Assembly: GCA_964016875.1 (NCBI GenBank)
Contig: OZ024735.1
Coordinates: forward strand, 14,313,434-14,377,433
DNA length: 64,000 bases
Source: Fallopia convolvulus
Taxonomy: Eukaryota > Streptophyta > Magnoliopsida > Caryophyllales > Polygonaceae
Direction of reading: 5' to 3'
The notes below the pieces were generated by a model. It saw only the letters and a program-made list of their open reading frames with translations. It did not search any database and had not been told where the DNA came from. Within the stretch, counting starts at the first letter, position 1, and every line of letters begins with the position of its first letter. Positions 1 through 10,905 of the stretch are shown here, piece after piece. The position numbers and the translations under genes are program-made.

Positions 1-689
1 TCATTTCGTTGAACCCTCTCTTCCAAGTCGTACATCCAGCTTTCCAAGTTGTAAAAGCGTGTCTCCATGCATGTCTCCAAGCGAGTCTCCATGGATAGCA
101 TAGATTGTTGTAAGGATTGAAACATGGCCTCCACCAAATTGGAAGACTCTTCATTGACCTTTTGTGTGACACCCTTATACCATATGACGTATACTTTGTA
201 ATAACTTATTTATTATATAAACAAATAATTCACGTATAACAACTATTCACATAAACATATAACACAAAAACTAACAACCATATAAGGTTGCACACACACA
301 CACACTCACACTTATATGTAGTAACTTCTTACACTGACACATCTATTACTTTAACTTTATTACAACACAAAAAGTATAAGATGCAAGATGAGGAGGAGAA
401 GGTTGCATTGAGCTTCACTTGGCCGACCTGTATGAATATGACCTCTAAAAGAGACACATGTCAGTAAGAACTAGCTGAACCTGAAAAATTGTTTTGTGAT
501 TTACATGAGTCGCATACTCAATGAATATACACCATCATCAATTATTTCACAGAGTCAAACATTTAGTTCATGTACATATACATACATGTTATATATATGT
601 CATATATGAATTTACTATGCAAATGCAAATGCCGATGTATCCGATTTATTATTATGTGAACTGTGCAAGCCTGAATCTCCCTCGGGTTT

Positions 690-823
690 CCATATACCGA
701 CTTTTTTCCATATACCAACTTTTCTTTCTTTTTTTCATATACCGACTTTTTTTCATATACCATCTGTTAGGCATCTTAGGCCTCATTTGCTCATATACCA
801 TCTTTTAGGCATCTTAGGCCTCA
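690..823. repeat. Degenerate CATATACC(G/A)ACTTTTT repeat and 33 bp direct repeat
   Basis: Inside the solo LTR, CATATACC followed by a T-rich run recurs four to five times. It ends in two near-identical copies (about 756-788 and 791-823) of a unit containing TTAGGCATCTTAGGCCTCAT. Confidence 0.7.
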
Positions 824-984
824 TGTATGACCCGTAGGTCTCCTCTGTATACAAATTCAAGGCAAGACAGTCACAAGTCCTTTTAATCTCATTGCAATAT
901 GCTATGCAATCAAGTGCATCATGTAATCATATATCGTATTCCATTTGCTAACATACTTTCTGTGCAAATAACTCCGGAAATTTC

Positions 985-1087
985 AAAGCTATTACATATA
1001 ACACATATAACCATATAATCCATATAGCACATATATTCATATAGCGCATATAGCACATATATTCATATTTCACATATAGCACATATG
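985..1087. repeat. Degenerate CATATAGCACATAT tandem repeat
   Basis: About seven irregular copies of CATATA(A/G)CACATAT and variants with an ATTCATAT spacer. Low-complexity repeat within the solo LTR. Confidence 0.7.
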
Positions 1088-2940
1088 GTAGAATCTCAGG
1101 TATATACTCACATGTTCAAGACAATTACTATATTTCTCCCCCTTGTCTCTGACCTCGTTCTATGACTTGTGCAGTTGTGCTCCTATATGTAACCCAATGT
1201 AATTTAGGCTATTTATTCTTATAAACTCTAACCCTAAATGCAATAAAATGTCAGTATGCATTATAACATTTTGTGCATAATTCCAAATCCTTTAAAACTT
1301 GACAATAATAAACTATATATATATATAAGAACATTTTTCTAATTCAAACGTTTATGAAAAACTTGATCAAAGGACTCCATAATATGATTACAAGGCAATA
1401 GCCTAAAATTACTCTGGAATCTTTTACCGAATATAAATCCAATATCGAAAACATCTTCTAAGAACTATAAATCGACTGATTTTCAAATCAAAAGCAACTG
1501 TACATCTAGATATGGAAAAATTAGAAAAATCTAAATAAACCATTAACTAATTAAAAACTTACCAAATCACGCTTATACTTCAGGATTAAAACCCGATAGA
1601 AGAGATCTTGTACCAAACCAACAAACAAAAACAAATCAAATAATTTTATCTCCTCTGTTTCTTCTTCTTCTTTCGTCTTTCTTTAAACTCTCCCTCTGTT
1701 TTTATTTTGCTCCTTACGTATATTTCATGTGAGGATAGCAATATATAATGATAATAGAAGACAACTTCTATTTTAAAGGCATAAGAAAAGTACAAAACCC
1801 AATTTCCAACACCAACATCAAACTCCAACATAGACACAAAGTCGTGAAATTCGGCTAAAATTTTGGATTATTTTATTTTTCAACCCTCAAATTTCTTTTA
1901 CTACAAACTTTACCCTGAAATAATTATTAATTAATTTTTAGTTAAAAACTTTTTAAAAATATAATAAACTTAATTAAAAAAATAAATATTAATTTTAAAA
2001 ATTCACTATATATCATTCCAATATGCCATGCATATGCTTTTAATATTATATGAATGCAAAAATGACGTATGCAGTTTGGTTGGGGATGTTACATTTTGTT
2101 TGTTTTTCTCATCACCTACAATCGTCATCTCAACAAACCAAGTAACAAGTAAGGGTATAGAATGCACTCGAGTTAATCACCAATACTTGTTCGAGATGGA
2201 AATCCGACAAGTTGCAAGTAGGAGATGACCAACAAAAGACAACAAGGAAGAGCTCAAACACACCACACACTTATCAAAATGAAAACAACAACTAGGAAGC
2301 TACTAAACACCAAGAAAGTCAAGCAACACTTCAACAAAGATTTAGGCCTTTACTCGGGCTCTTTTTCTCATGGGGTCCGACTTTTTCTATGCTCGGTCTC
2401 TCTTTCACTTTCTTCGGGTCCGAGTTTTTCTAGCCTCGAGTCCGGCTTTTTCTTTAAGGCACGAATTTCTGATTTTTTTAAAACCAACAAAAATTAGACA
2501 ACAAGCAAGCAAGACAATACTTCTTCGGGCCCTCCTTTCCGTATCCTAGAGTCGAATCAATTCAACAAGCATGCAATGGACACAAAATGGACGATTTACT
2601 CACTTATCCCCTCGGTTTTCAGCACAAAAAATTAAGCAATGAGGATTCAAAAATGATCTTAATTGAAGGAAATAAACATGGAGTAAAGACAACATTTCAA
2701 CTACTCCTTCAATCAAACAACCTATTGAGTCCTTCTTCAAGCTCGTGCAAGCAAAAACTCAGACATGGATCATGTAAATTTCGACCTCCATCAACAACAA
2801 ATCAAGGATGAAAATTTGACACAAAAACGGCACAACAATAGGGAACACACACAAACAACAAGGAATGGTCGGAAATGACAATCACTTGCAATGAGTGGAA
2901 ATCCAAAGTCGAAACAAGGTTTAGATGGAGATACCTTTGT

Positions 2941-2955
2941 GTGGCTCTGATACCA
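2941..2955 (-). promoter_or_regulatory. Primer binding site of chromovirus B (initiator tRNA-Met type)
   Basis: The minus strand reads TGGTATCAGAGCCAC, which matches the usual plant retrotransposon primer site for initiator tRNA-Met. It lies two or three bases past the LTR end and precedes an untranslated leader (2129-2940) leading to gag. The leader's first 60 bases match the leader of chromovirus A after 18667, and its last part (about 2150-2225) matches A near 18960-19030. The middle of the B leader is about 440 bases longer than in A. Confidence 0.85.
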
Positions 2956-2957
2956 CT

Positions 2958-4076
2958 TGATGGCCAGATCGATGATGGAAATGGTGGTGCAAAGAGACCG
3001 CCTTGAAAAAAGATTGAAACCCTCTCTTAGACGAGTGAAGATGGAGATGGACATGCGGGATATGGATGTTGCCCTTGGATATGACGCACCAAGAACAACA
3101 AACTACATGCGAGAGATCGTCGGATATGACTCACCAACAATGAAACAACAAGACTCATAAAGAAAAGTGCAAGCAATTTAGATTGAAAACAAAAGAGAGA
3201 ACAAAACATGTCATGATTCAAGTCTAACCCAACAAAGGAGGCCAGAACGAGGGTTTTATCTCCCTAACCCACGCCTATCCAAAACAGTCACAACTCCTTG
3301 GCAAATTACAAAATGAATCCCATAATTTCAAGAAAATAAACTAATTGTCCTTAACCACACAAATGAGTCACTTGTAGAACCAAGAGTCAAAAGGAGACTC
3401 CAACCTTCACCTTTGTTAGCCAAAGTCCAACTTATGAGCCATGATCTCCTGCTTGATCTTATCAAGCATTGCTTTAGCACGGGCTCGCATGATGCATCCA
3501 AGATAGGGTGTAGGACCTTGACATTGCTTCTTAGTGCCTCGGACACCAGCCTTGGTTACTTGTCCAAGCGAAGACTCCCCTTTGTCATGCAAATTGGACT
3601 TGTCATTAGGGCTGGAATCTTCACTCATGTCATGGGACAAAGTTCCATAAAAAATACCCGAAGAAGTGGCACCATCCATCAAAGGCAAAGGCGCACCAAG
3701 GTCGGAAACCAGCATGTCCAACGGCGCACCCCAATCCTCTTGCAAAGGCGCCCCAGTAGGCACGATATCGAGCAGCGCACCCCCAGTAGGGGACTCGGCA
3801 CTAGAGGGCCCGGTACCGAGGTGTCGTGACTCGGTGGGAGAGTCGATACCGAGGTGCCGTGACTCGGTCGGAGGGTCATAACTAAGAGCATCCTCGCCTG
3901 TTGGCGCGGTTCCGAGAAGCGAGGCCTCGGTAGGTGACTCGGTAGATGGACTCACATCACAGAGCCACAACGATTGTGCATCCATGGTCGTCACGGCCGA
4001 AGACGTCATGGCCATCAATGCCAAAGATGACATGGCCGTTATGGCCGAAGACGACATGGGCATTACGGATATGTCA
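2958..4076 (-). repeat. 5' LTR of chromovirus B, with a coding tail inside it
   Basis: The downstream end is fixed by the primer site at 2941-2955. The upstream end, about 4070-4076, is approximate. An open frame on the minus strand (about 4070 to 3416) crosses most of the LTR and encodes a Ser/Thr/Pro-rich tail; a related tail occurs at the same place in the LTR of chromovirus A. Known CRM-type chromoviruses let the pol frame run into the 3' LTR, and this fits that pattern. Short tandem palindromic repeats lie at 3810-3873. The matching 3' LTR is outside the window. Confidence 0.65.
3810..3873. repeat. 33 bp tandem repeat with TCGGTACCGA-type palindromes
   Basis: Two copies of a 33 bp unit start at 3810 and 3843, each with a GGTACCGA or GATACCGA core and a second TCGGT core 21 bp on (3831, 3864). 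The same palindrome type and spacing occur in the Athila-like elements to the right. Confidence 0.8.
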
Positions 4077-4510
4077 TCTTCAACCTCGCGCCTGGTCGCG
4101 ACAACCCCGTTCAATACTACCGTTTTTACCCTTTTTTCACCTCCAAGCATCAAATCTTTGCTTAAATCGGTTTCAATCTTACAAAATTGGTTCAAATCTT
4201 TAATATAAAGCCTAATTTGAATAATTTTAAAGTAAAACATGATTTTCTTTCAAACCTAGATCTAGAACTTTAATGGAATTGAAATTGGATGAATTTGTAG
4301 ATATAACTTATCATGATTGTTTGTAGGATTGAATATAGTGGAGATTAATGCAACCAAAGCTTGATTTTGAGCCTTCAAACACCTTGATTTGGATTGCAAC
4401 TTGTAAGAGAGGAAGAAGGGTTGGGTTTTGGGTATAAAGAGGAGGAAGGAGATGTGGTAAAAATGAGAGGGTTATTAGTTGTAAATTATAATTTTTTTTA
4501 TATATGTAAT
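4077..4510. other. Spacer with nothing recognised
   Basis: Flanking DNA between chromovirus B and the first MITE. I see no gene, no RNA and no clear repeat here. Confidence 0.5.
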
Positions 4511-5286
4511 GAGGTTGATTCATATGGAAATGAGTCTTATCATGAAAAATAGAAATAAATGAGGGCCCTTGGATTTGAGAAATGGATGACTAAGATTAAA
4601 GTAGATAAGGGCAAAATGGTAATTTTGACAAAAAAAATAAAAAATAAAAAAATACTTTTTTAAAATTTTTTCTTATTTTCGTTTGTTTTTGCCAAAATAC
4701 AACATTTGATTTTTTATTTTACGTTTACATATTTTATGCATATGTTCACACTATTATAAGACATATTCACATACTATCACCTTTTCAGTTAAACGATTTT
4801 ATAATACGTTCACATATATTAAAAGTGTGTTCACATATTAGTATTGTTTGTTCATGTTTTATGGTCATATGTTCATGTTCAATTAAATCATCATACAAGC
4901 GTTAAACAACTTAAAAAATTTTGGAAAAAAATATATTTTTATTTTTATTTTTTCGCTTATTCTTGCCAAAAACACGACGCTTGCCATTTTACACTGTGTT
5001 CACATATTTTATACACATGTTCACATTATTACAAGGGTTGTTCACATATAACTACATTTTAACTTTAGAGAATTTCGTATACTTTTACATATAATATAGG
5101 TGCGTTCACATATTAGTATTGTATGCTCACGTTTTATGGTCTTATGTTCATACTCGGTTTATATCATTCTACATACGTAAAAAGATTTTTTTTTAATCGG
5201 ATGACCTAGATTCATTTACAGTGTTTTAATCGAATGTTCCAGATTCATTTCTAGTTTTCACTACAAGCCCCATTTTATTCAATATC
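4511..5286. mobile_element. Mutator-like MITE 1, with TATATGTAAT target duplication
   Basis: The 10 bp TATATGTAAT flanks the segment at 4501-4510 and 5287-5296. The two ends form imperfect inverted repeats: the left end has GAAAAATAGAAATAAAT and the right end, reversed, has GAAAACTAGAAATGAAT at the matching position. The interior is a tandem duplication of about 270 bp (about 4670-4943 and 4944-5215), rich in the word GTTCACATATTTTAT. Target size and subterminal arrays fit non-autonomous Mutator-like elements. No transposase is present. Confidence 0.72.
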
Positions 5287-5396
5287 TATATGTAATAGGT
5301 ATAGAGTGGGTGTCAAATAGGTAATAGGTATAGAGTGGTGTTCTGAATTAGGTGCCAAATAGAAATAGAAAGGGCTAAACATACCTAGTTATCTAA

Positions 5397-5660
5397 GAGT
5401 TTAGTTCAAATGAAAAAAACTCTTATCCTGAAAAATGAAAAGAGATGCACTTTTCCTAGTTAGTAGTGCATTTTTCCTACTTCGGATTGCACTTTTTCGC
5501 ATTTGCACTTTTCGTACTTTGTAGTGCACTTCTCATATTTTTTGTAGTACTTTTTACAGATCGCACTTTTTGTATTTTATAATGCAATTTTCGTACTTTA
5601 TAATACACTTTTTTTTTTCATTTTTCACGATAATTTTTTTTTTTCATTTGAACAAAACGC
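5397..5660. mobile_element. Mutator-like MITE 2, with AGTTATCTAA target duplication
   Basis: AGTTATCTAA is repeated at 5387-5396 and 5661-5670. The left end starts GAGTTTAGTTCAAATGAAAA and the right end, read inward on the other strand, starts GCGTTTTGTTCAAATGAAAA. Both continue with CTTATCCTGAAAAATG-like sequence, giving inverted repeats of about 50 bp. Between them is an array of TGCACTTTTCGTACTTT units about 25 bp long. The element ends only 116 bases before the TATC start codon, so it lies in the gene's promoter or 5' leader. Confidence 0.8.
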
Positions 5661-5695
5661 AGTTATCTAATACAAAATTTTGGGTTCGTTCACTG

Positions 5696-5704
5696 TATAT
5701 AATA
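5696..5704 (+). promoter_or_regulatory. Candidate TATA box of TATC
   Basis: TATATAATA stands 73-81 bases before the ATG. It would place the transcript start near 5730 and give a short leader. It is the only good TATA match between MITE 2 and the coding region. Confidence 0.4.
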
Positions 5705-5776
5705 CCTATTGTTTTTTGTCCGTTCCCGTTCAACCAAGTGTTCTTCATCTAGGAAATTCTCTTCTTTTTTCTCTCT

Positions 5777-7787
5777 ATGGGTAGTATGAGCGCTGCCCTT
5801 TCGCAGCTCAATGGATGCTGCTCGTGCTTGAATTCTTTTACCACCAATTACAGAAGTTCTGCTGGCTTCTATAGAACGAGAAGAGGTGTAAGTGACCTGA
5901 GATTTTCGTCGAGAAAGTTGGTGTTTGGAGATCGGAGAATAGCCGTTCCTTTCGCCATAGATAATTCCAAGGACAATACTCCAGATTTGGATGGTCTCGG
6001 AGGCGGAGGTGCAAGCTCGGCAGTTGAAGAGAGGCCTGGTAAGATTCGTCAAAGCTTCTCTCTAAATCGCTCATCGGTAAATTTAATAATTCGTGTTGTG
6101 GTTTGAATCGGAAGGGAATTCATCCGACTATTAGTTTGATGAGTGTGAATTTGACTGGACGAAACATTTTAATGCTCCTGTATTAATTTTATTTAGGAAT
6201 TCCATAGTCATATCATGTCATATGGGAAATTGTATATAGACTGGATTCAATGTCCGTACAGCTCATTCTCGTTGTGAATATCATGAGTAATAGAACGGGA
6301 TCAGATGGACTCGGTCATTGCTACTCAAATGCCGTTGGTTAACGTCGGTCCATAATCCTTGCTAGTAAAATTTTCGCTCTGTAAATGAGATACATATGCT
6401 GTCGATCTTGACCCAAAAAAAACATATGCTGTCAAAAAATGTCCGATTAACTGTCACGATTGGTTTTGGATGACTAGTTGCAACTTGTGAGTGAAAATCT
6501 TGCATACAATGCAGAAGACATATTTTTCTATGCATTATGTTTGAAGTATTTTTTCCGCCATGTCAGGCTAAAGGTGAAGAGGATTTTCCCTTGGCCAGTA
6601 CTGTTGCAATATTTGATAAATATAAATATTATTGAAGGGCTATATAGACTTTTGTCATGTTCATTGTCCAAATTGATGTGGATGAACAATATAATGTACA
6701 GTCTTCATTTTTCGTTGAGTATGGTAAATCAAGTCAGGTGGTGCTTTTGTATGTGTAAGGTTATACTAGATCTGATGTAATCTTGACCTTGTGCATTTAA
6801 TCTGTAGAAGATGACTTAGATTTGGCTAGTGGTGCTGGAGGGTTACAAGAAAATGAAGAAAGCAGTCTATATAACTTACTTTATCCTAGTAAAGAACTTC
6901 TCCCCGATGACAAAGAGATGAGTCTGTTTGATCACCTCGACGAGTTACGTCAGAGAATATTTGTGTCGGTTTTGGCAGTTGGTGGTGCTATGTTGGGGTG
7001 TTTTGCTTTCTCAAAAGAATTAATTATGATTCTTGAAGCTCCAGTGAAAATACAAGGTGTTCGGTTTCTACAGCTAGCTCCTGGTGAATTTTTCTTCACA
7101 ACGGTGAAGGTAGGATGACTGAATTAATAATACTTGACAACTGCTAAGGTTGGCGTTGATCATGAAACATAAGATAAGAAGCTATTGTTGTTGTTGTTGA
7201 TTGCTTTGCAGGTATCTGGATACTGCGGCCTCCTGCTGGGAAGTCCTATTATACTGTACGAGATAATAGCCTTTGTTCTTCCAGGTCTCACAAGGGCTGA
7301 GAGACGGTTCTTGGGTCCAATAGTGCTAGGATCCTCTCTACTTTTCTACGCAGGCATCACCTTCTCGTACTTGGTCCTCACCCCAGCTGCCTTGAATTTC
7401 TTCGTAAGCTATGCTGAAGGTGTTGTAGAGTCTCTGTGGTCCATTGATCAGTACTTTGAATTCGTGCTCATCCTCATGTTCAGCACTGGCCTATCATTCC
7501 AGGTAACTTTCCCTCTTCGTTTCGTTTGTTTCTTTGTCTGTGCTTATTATTCGTTGACTTTGAATCTCAATTTGTAGGTTCCAGTAATACAGCTGCTGCT
7601 TGGACAAACGGGCCTGGTTTCGGGTGATCAAATGCTGTCCATTTGGAGGTATGTTGTGGTGGGTGCAGTTGTCGCGGCTGCTGTGCTTACGCCATCCACT
7701 GATCCCCTGACCCAAGTACTATTGGCTGGCCCCCTTCTCGGCCTCTATCTGGGTGGTGCTTGGGCTGTCAAACTCACAGGGAAGTAG
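5777..7787 (+). CDS. TATC: Sec-independent protein translocase TATC, chloroplastic
   Basis: TatC is the multispanning receptor of the thylakoid Tat (delta-pH) pathway. With Hcf106 it binds twin-arginine signals of folded lumen proteins before Tha4 is recruited. Coding exons are 5777-6038, 6808-7109, 7212-7502 and 7578-7787, all with GT-AG introns and matching phases, giving 354 residues (plant TatC is about 340). Residues 1 to about 70 are Ser/Arg-rich and lack acidic clusters, as expected of a transit peptide. The TatC core starts with FDHLDELRQR at 128-137, followed by about six hydrophobic segments. PGLTRAERR at 212-220 holds the conserved glutamate loop. The protein ends in a lysine-bearing tail. 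I chose the ATG at 5777 because it is the first in the open exon; a second Met at codon 4 is possible. No frameshift or stop is seen, so it should be functional. Confidence 0.96.
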
Positions 7788-8107
7788 AGACTAGTCCTTA
7801 ACCCAGCATGATAACATGTGTTTCAGTGGCAGTTTGAAATTATAAACTGTATAGCGAATGTATATCTCCACGTATTTTCTTGGCAAATTATACGCTTCAA
7901 TTTCATCAATGCACAAAATTATTGACTCACCACACCACCAACAGTGGTCCTTTGCACTACAATTTCATTCCCATAGTTATAGGAAGTCGCCGTTATAAAT
8001 GGGGTATACAATGAAATTTAAAAATTATATTATGATATTTTTTTATGATCAAATGAGAACATATCTTGTGGTCTAAAATAAGAACAAATATTGCTTCTAC
8101 CAAAACA

Positions 8108-8271
8108 TTATCATCATCATTGACCCAGTGAGGCTCCGCTACAGCGGAATCTGGGGGGTCAAGATAAGCGTACCCCTGCCCAAGGGAAAGGGGGTACGCC
8201 CGGATAGATCCAAGAAAAACTGAAATTCAGCTATGTGACAATAATAACTGAATTTAGTTAGAATGCACCAA
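8108..8271 (-). mobile_element. SINE copy 1, truncated at its head
   Basis: A perfect 18 bp duplication, ATTGCTTCTACCAAAACA, flanks it at 8090-8107 and 8272-8289. The body matches the intron insertion at 29730-29959 over its whole length but lacks about 60 bases at the head. Read on the minus strand it ends in ATGATGATG, a simple-repeat tail as in some plant SINEs. It lies just downstream of TATC. Confidence 0.8.
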
Positions 8272-8289
8272 ATTGCTTCTACCAAAACA

Positions 8290-8819
8290 AAAAAAAATAA
8301 AATTTGAGCTTTGTATTTTGGGATCAATGATATAGATAGGGTGTTTCATTAATAGGGTTTTTAAACCAAAGGGACAATTTTGTCATTTTGATCTCAAAAT
8401 AAAATCTCTCATTCCCTCTCTCTTCTTCGTTTGGATCTTTTTTTTTTTTTCTCATTGTTGGATTTCGATTTTCTTCTTCCTCCTCCATTTGCATGTTTTA
8501 ATCGGATTTAGTAGTTTCCAACCTCATTTAATTGTTTTTATGTATTTTTTTTGTTTTCTTAGGGTTTGAATGTCCAATTTAGTTTTTTTTTTTCAAAATT
8601 TGGGGTTTTCAATTAGCTTTTCAATACGGGACCTGTTTTACCTTGAATTGTATGGATTAGACAATATTATTGTGTTATGTCATTAAATATGTTGTCATTT
8701 TACTAATTTTGTTTATGATTTCACCATTTTTAGAAGATAAAATTACTTAAAATAATACAAACTTTCACTTTAGTTGCTAAAAATACCACAAAATTTCAAA
8801 CAATTCAAAATAAACATAA
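8290..8819. other. AT-rich intergenic DNA, nothing recognised
   Basis: Contains T-rich runs and a stretch near 8740-8830 that resembles common plant interspersed repeats, but I find no inverted repeats, target duplications or reading frames to define an element. Confidence 0.4.
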
Positions 8820-9375
8820 ACTAATTAAGTGTTACCGAAAATAACACAATGTCCACCTCGGTTACAAAAACATGAATTAAAAGACATGAAATCAAATAAC
8901 AAATAGTATGAACTAAAAAACATGAATCATAAGGTGAACTTTTATGAACATATGGTTATATAAACATGAACCAAAAGAATGATTGTTATAAACAAGAAGG
9001 CACAAAACAAAATAACAACTTTTATGAACCATAAGAAGGGATATTATGAACCTAACATTACAAAAACACGAAATAAAAGACCACCTAACATAAACAAAAG
9101 TACATAAATAGTGTATAGAATTAATCTATGTGAGATTTGAACCCACATTTATGTGCATATGCACATTGCTCTACTATTTAAGCTAATAAGGTACCAAATG
9201 ACATGAATTATATTGACACTAACTATGAACCTAAACATACAAAATCACGAATCAATAAAATAATTATTATGAACCTAAAGTCCTCTAACTACTATGAACT
9301 ATAATATCGTTGAGCCATAAGACCACTTATAATGAACTGTATCATACAAAATTATGAACCAACAAAACAAACCTA
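8820..9375. repeat. Degenerate array of TATGAACC / AAAACATGAA words
   Basis: The words TATGAACC, ACATGAA and CATACAAAA recur about every 20-40 bases. The style is like the interiors of the two MITEs at 4511-5660, so this may be the inside of an older Mutator-like element, but I could not find its ends. Confidence 0.55.
9117..9192 (-). other. tRNA-like sequence with A and B boxes
   Basis: The minus strand has TTAGCTTAAATAGTAGAGC (an A-box and D-arm like stretch) and GTGGGTTCAAATCTCAC (a T-arm with a perfect GGTTCAAATC B box), about 30 bases apart. A five-pair stem ATGTG/CACAT closes a six-base loop between them. The acceptor stem pairs poorly and the anticodon loop is one base short. A tRNA pseudogene or the head of a SINE is more likely than a working tRNA. 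Confidence 0.4.
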
Positions 9376-9381
9376 TTATGG

Positions 9382-9514
9382 TCTAGGTCAACGGATAACA
9401 TAATGTCTGCTTCTTGATCCAGGAAGAAGCATGAATTCGCACCAATTAAAAACAATCTTTTCTCCCCTTTTAATCATATATGAATGTGTGCAGCACTCGT
9501 ATCGTTGACCTAGA
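9382..9514. repeat. 12 bp inverted repeat enclosing 109 bp
   Basis: TCTAGGTCAACG at 9382-9393 is the exact reverse complement of CGTTGACCTAGA at 9503-9514. No target duplication was found outside it. It could be the inner end of a MITE. Confidence 0.55.
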
Positions 9515-10064
9515 ATAAGTTCCAAATTAATTTTTTAACCAAAATCCCTAGCAGTCAAGGAGCCAAATTCAAGGTCAATCGAAAGAATTTCAATCCAACA
9601 TGTTAGCAAATGTTCCATTCAGACCCTATGTCAATATCAAATCAATGATAGTTACAATATAAACAGGGAGATTTTGCTGAGCAATTAACCAACTTATTTT
9701 AACTTATTGCACCAATAAATTTTTTTTTCTCACTTTTACAAATTTTATGCATTTAACATAGATAGTTGTAGATCATTTAACTTATTGTGAATCTTAAACC
9801 TCTTGAAATTTTCGAGCAAAAAATGACATGCCCTAGGTCATGACGTATCATCCCCTCATTTCGGAGTATTCATCCTCGAATCCTAACCATTAAACGGTTT
9901 TTGAACATGTTGCAATGTTGAAAGATAAGCTCAAATGAGAAATGAAATTAGGAGCCTTTGTTAGGGTGATGTCGATTGACTCTTGGCAAAATACCACCCT
10001 TCTTTATCCACACATGACACTGGTTGCCCAAAAAAGCTAGTGACTCAACTTAAAGTGATCCTAT

Positions 10065-10338
10065 GAACTCCATGACAACCATTTCATGCATGGATTTTAT
10101 CTTCCAAAAGGGGTTCATCCCATGTTGGAGTAACTGATCTGATTGACACCTCCTTCTCTTCTTCAAAGGTAACCTCCTCATTGAATATGGGTTCCTTGTC
10201 CTGGGTGGCCCTTCGAAGTTTCTTATCTCCTCCTGGGGTAACCCATTTAGGCTCATCAATTAATATAGCCGAGGTTTATGCATCCACTCTCTTCCCCTCT
10301 TGTTGACTCATAAAAAACAAATAAGCCATGTTAATGGG
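10065..10338 (-). pseudogene. Possible gag remnant of decayed retroelement K
   Basis: Downstream (minus strand) of the primer site at 10391-10407 a Met codon opens a frame with one early stop at about 10280, then continues to a stop near 10065 with a charged, Glu/Lys/Arg-rich product. Its position after a primer site suggests gag, but I do not recognise the protein itself. The stretch 9515-10064 holds nothing else that I can name. Confidence 0.3.
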
Positions 10339-10390
10339 ATGAACTTTATCTTCAAGATGTTAAATCTTCTCCTCATCTTGAACTTCCTTT

Positions 10391-10407
10391 GTCTAGCTCT
10401 AATACCA
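10391..10407 (-). promoter_or_regulatory. Primer binding site of retroelement K
   Basis: The minus strand reads TGGTATTAGAGCTAGAC, one base from the usual initiator tRNA-Met primer site over its first 12 bases. The flanking LTR would be at higher coordinates (10408-10536) and is interrupted by the solo LTR at 10537. Confidence 0.55.
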
Positions 10408-10820
10408 ATGAAAACTAGGATCACTCTAAACTTTTGTTCAAAGGAAGCTCTCAACACACATTCACAAACACGACGATATGATTGATCTTTTGTGTATAAT
10501 TTTGTGGGTTTTTGTTTTGAGTTTGAGTGGAACAACTGTAATATCCACAATATTCCAAGGTTTTTAAAACCAATATAATATAATTTTTATAATCCTTTTC
10601 TCCATATAAAAGAGAATTAATAATATAATTTATAACCCTTATTCTCTTTAAAAAGAGATTTTAAATAAATTAAATAAATAAAGTCAAGAATGTATTAAAA
10701 GGGTTATGAAGGAATAAAAGCATTTAAATAAAAATAATGCTTTATAATTTTCGGATTTTTATTAAATAAAAAGGGTACAACAAGCTAATAAAAATACATT
10801 GAAAATTTAATAAAAAGGAG

Positions 10821-10905
10821 GCAAGAGCCGAGACTTGAACCCGAGACCTCTTGCATCTCCTCTCACACGCCCACACACATAACCCGCTAAGCTATTGTAA
10901 CTCAT
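10821..10905 (-). other. Pol III-type A and B boxes inside the long LTR
   Basis: On the minus strand TAGCTTAGCGGGTTATG (A-box like) is followed about 40 bases later by GGTCTCGGGTTCAAGTCTCGG (B-box and T-arm like, shown here as part of a longer stretch). It resembles the head of a tRNA-derived SINE embedded in the LTR. No target duplication was found. Confidence 0.4.

Larger units (their letters stand above)
165..2093. mobile_element. Solo LTR (1.9 kb) with TTTTG target duplication
   Basis: The segment begins TGTGACACCC and ends GATGTTACA, the TG...CA ends of an LTR, and is flanked by the identical 5 bp TTTTG at 160-164 and 2094-2098. No primer site, gag or pol lies inside, so this is a solo LTR left by LTR-LTR recombination. 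It interrupts the gag frame of chromovirus B. The interior is AT-rich, with an AC microsatellite near 292-316 and short degenerate repeats. Short open frames inside it have no coding character that I can see. Confidence 0.82.
1..2128 (-). pseudogene. gag start of chromovirus B, split by a solo LTR and cut by the window edge
   Basis: Read on the minus strand, an ATG at 2126-2128 opens a reading frame that runs to about 2099, is broken by the solo LTR at 165-2093, and resumes at 159 to run off the window. The resumed part reads as a gag N-terminus: its VEAMFQS block matches the VEAMFQS block of the gag at 19058 in chromovirus A, and both frames begin after a similar stretch ending in GTTGAG. 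The rest of gag and pol would lie to the left of the window. Gag would form the particle core of a Ty3/gypsy retrotransposon; this copy cannot do so as it stands. The family assignment rests on similarity to copy A. Confidence 0.72.

Noticed and set aside
521..808. Open frame of 95 codons on the plus strand
   Set aside because: It lies inside the solo LTR, in low-complexity repeats, with a Tyr/Phe/Leu-rich product that simply reflects AT-rich DNA.
10821..10905. A working tRNA gene
   Set aside because: No acceptor stem and no proper anticodon arm; only the A and B box parts look like tRNA.
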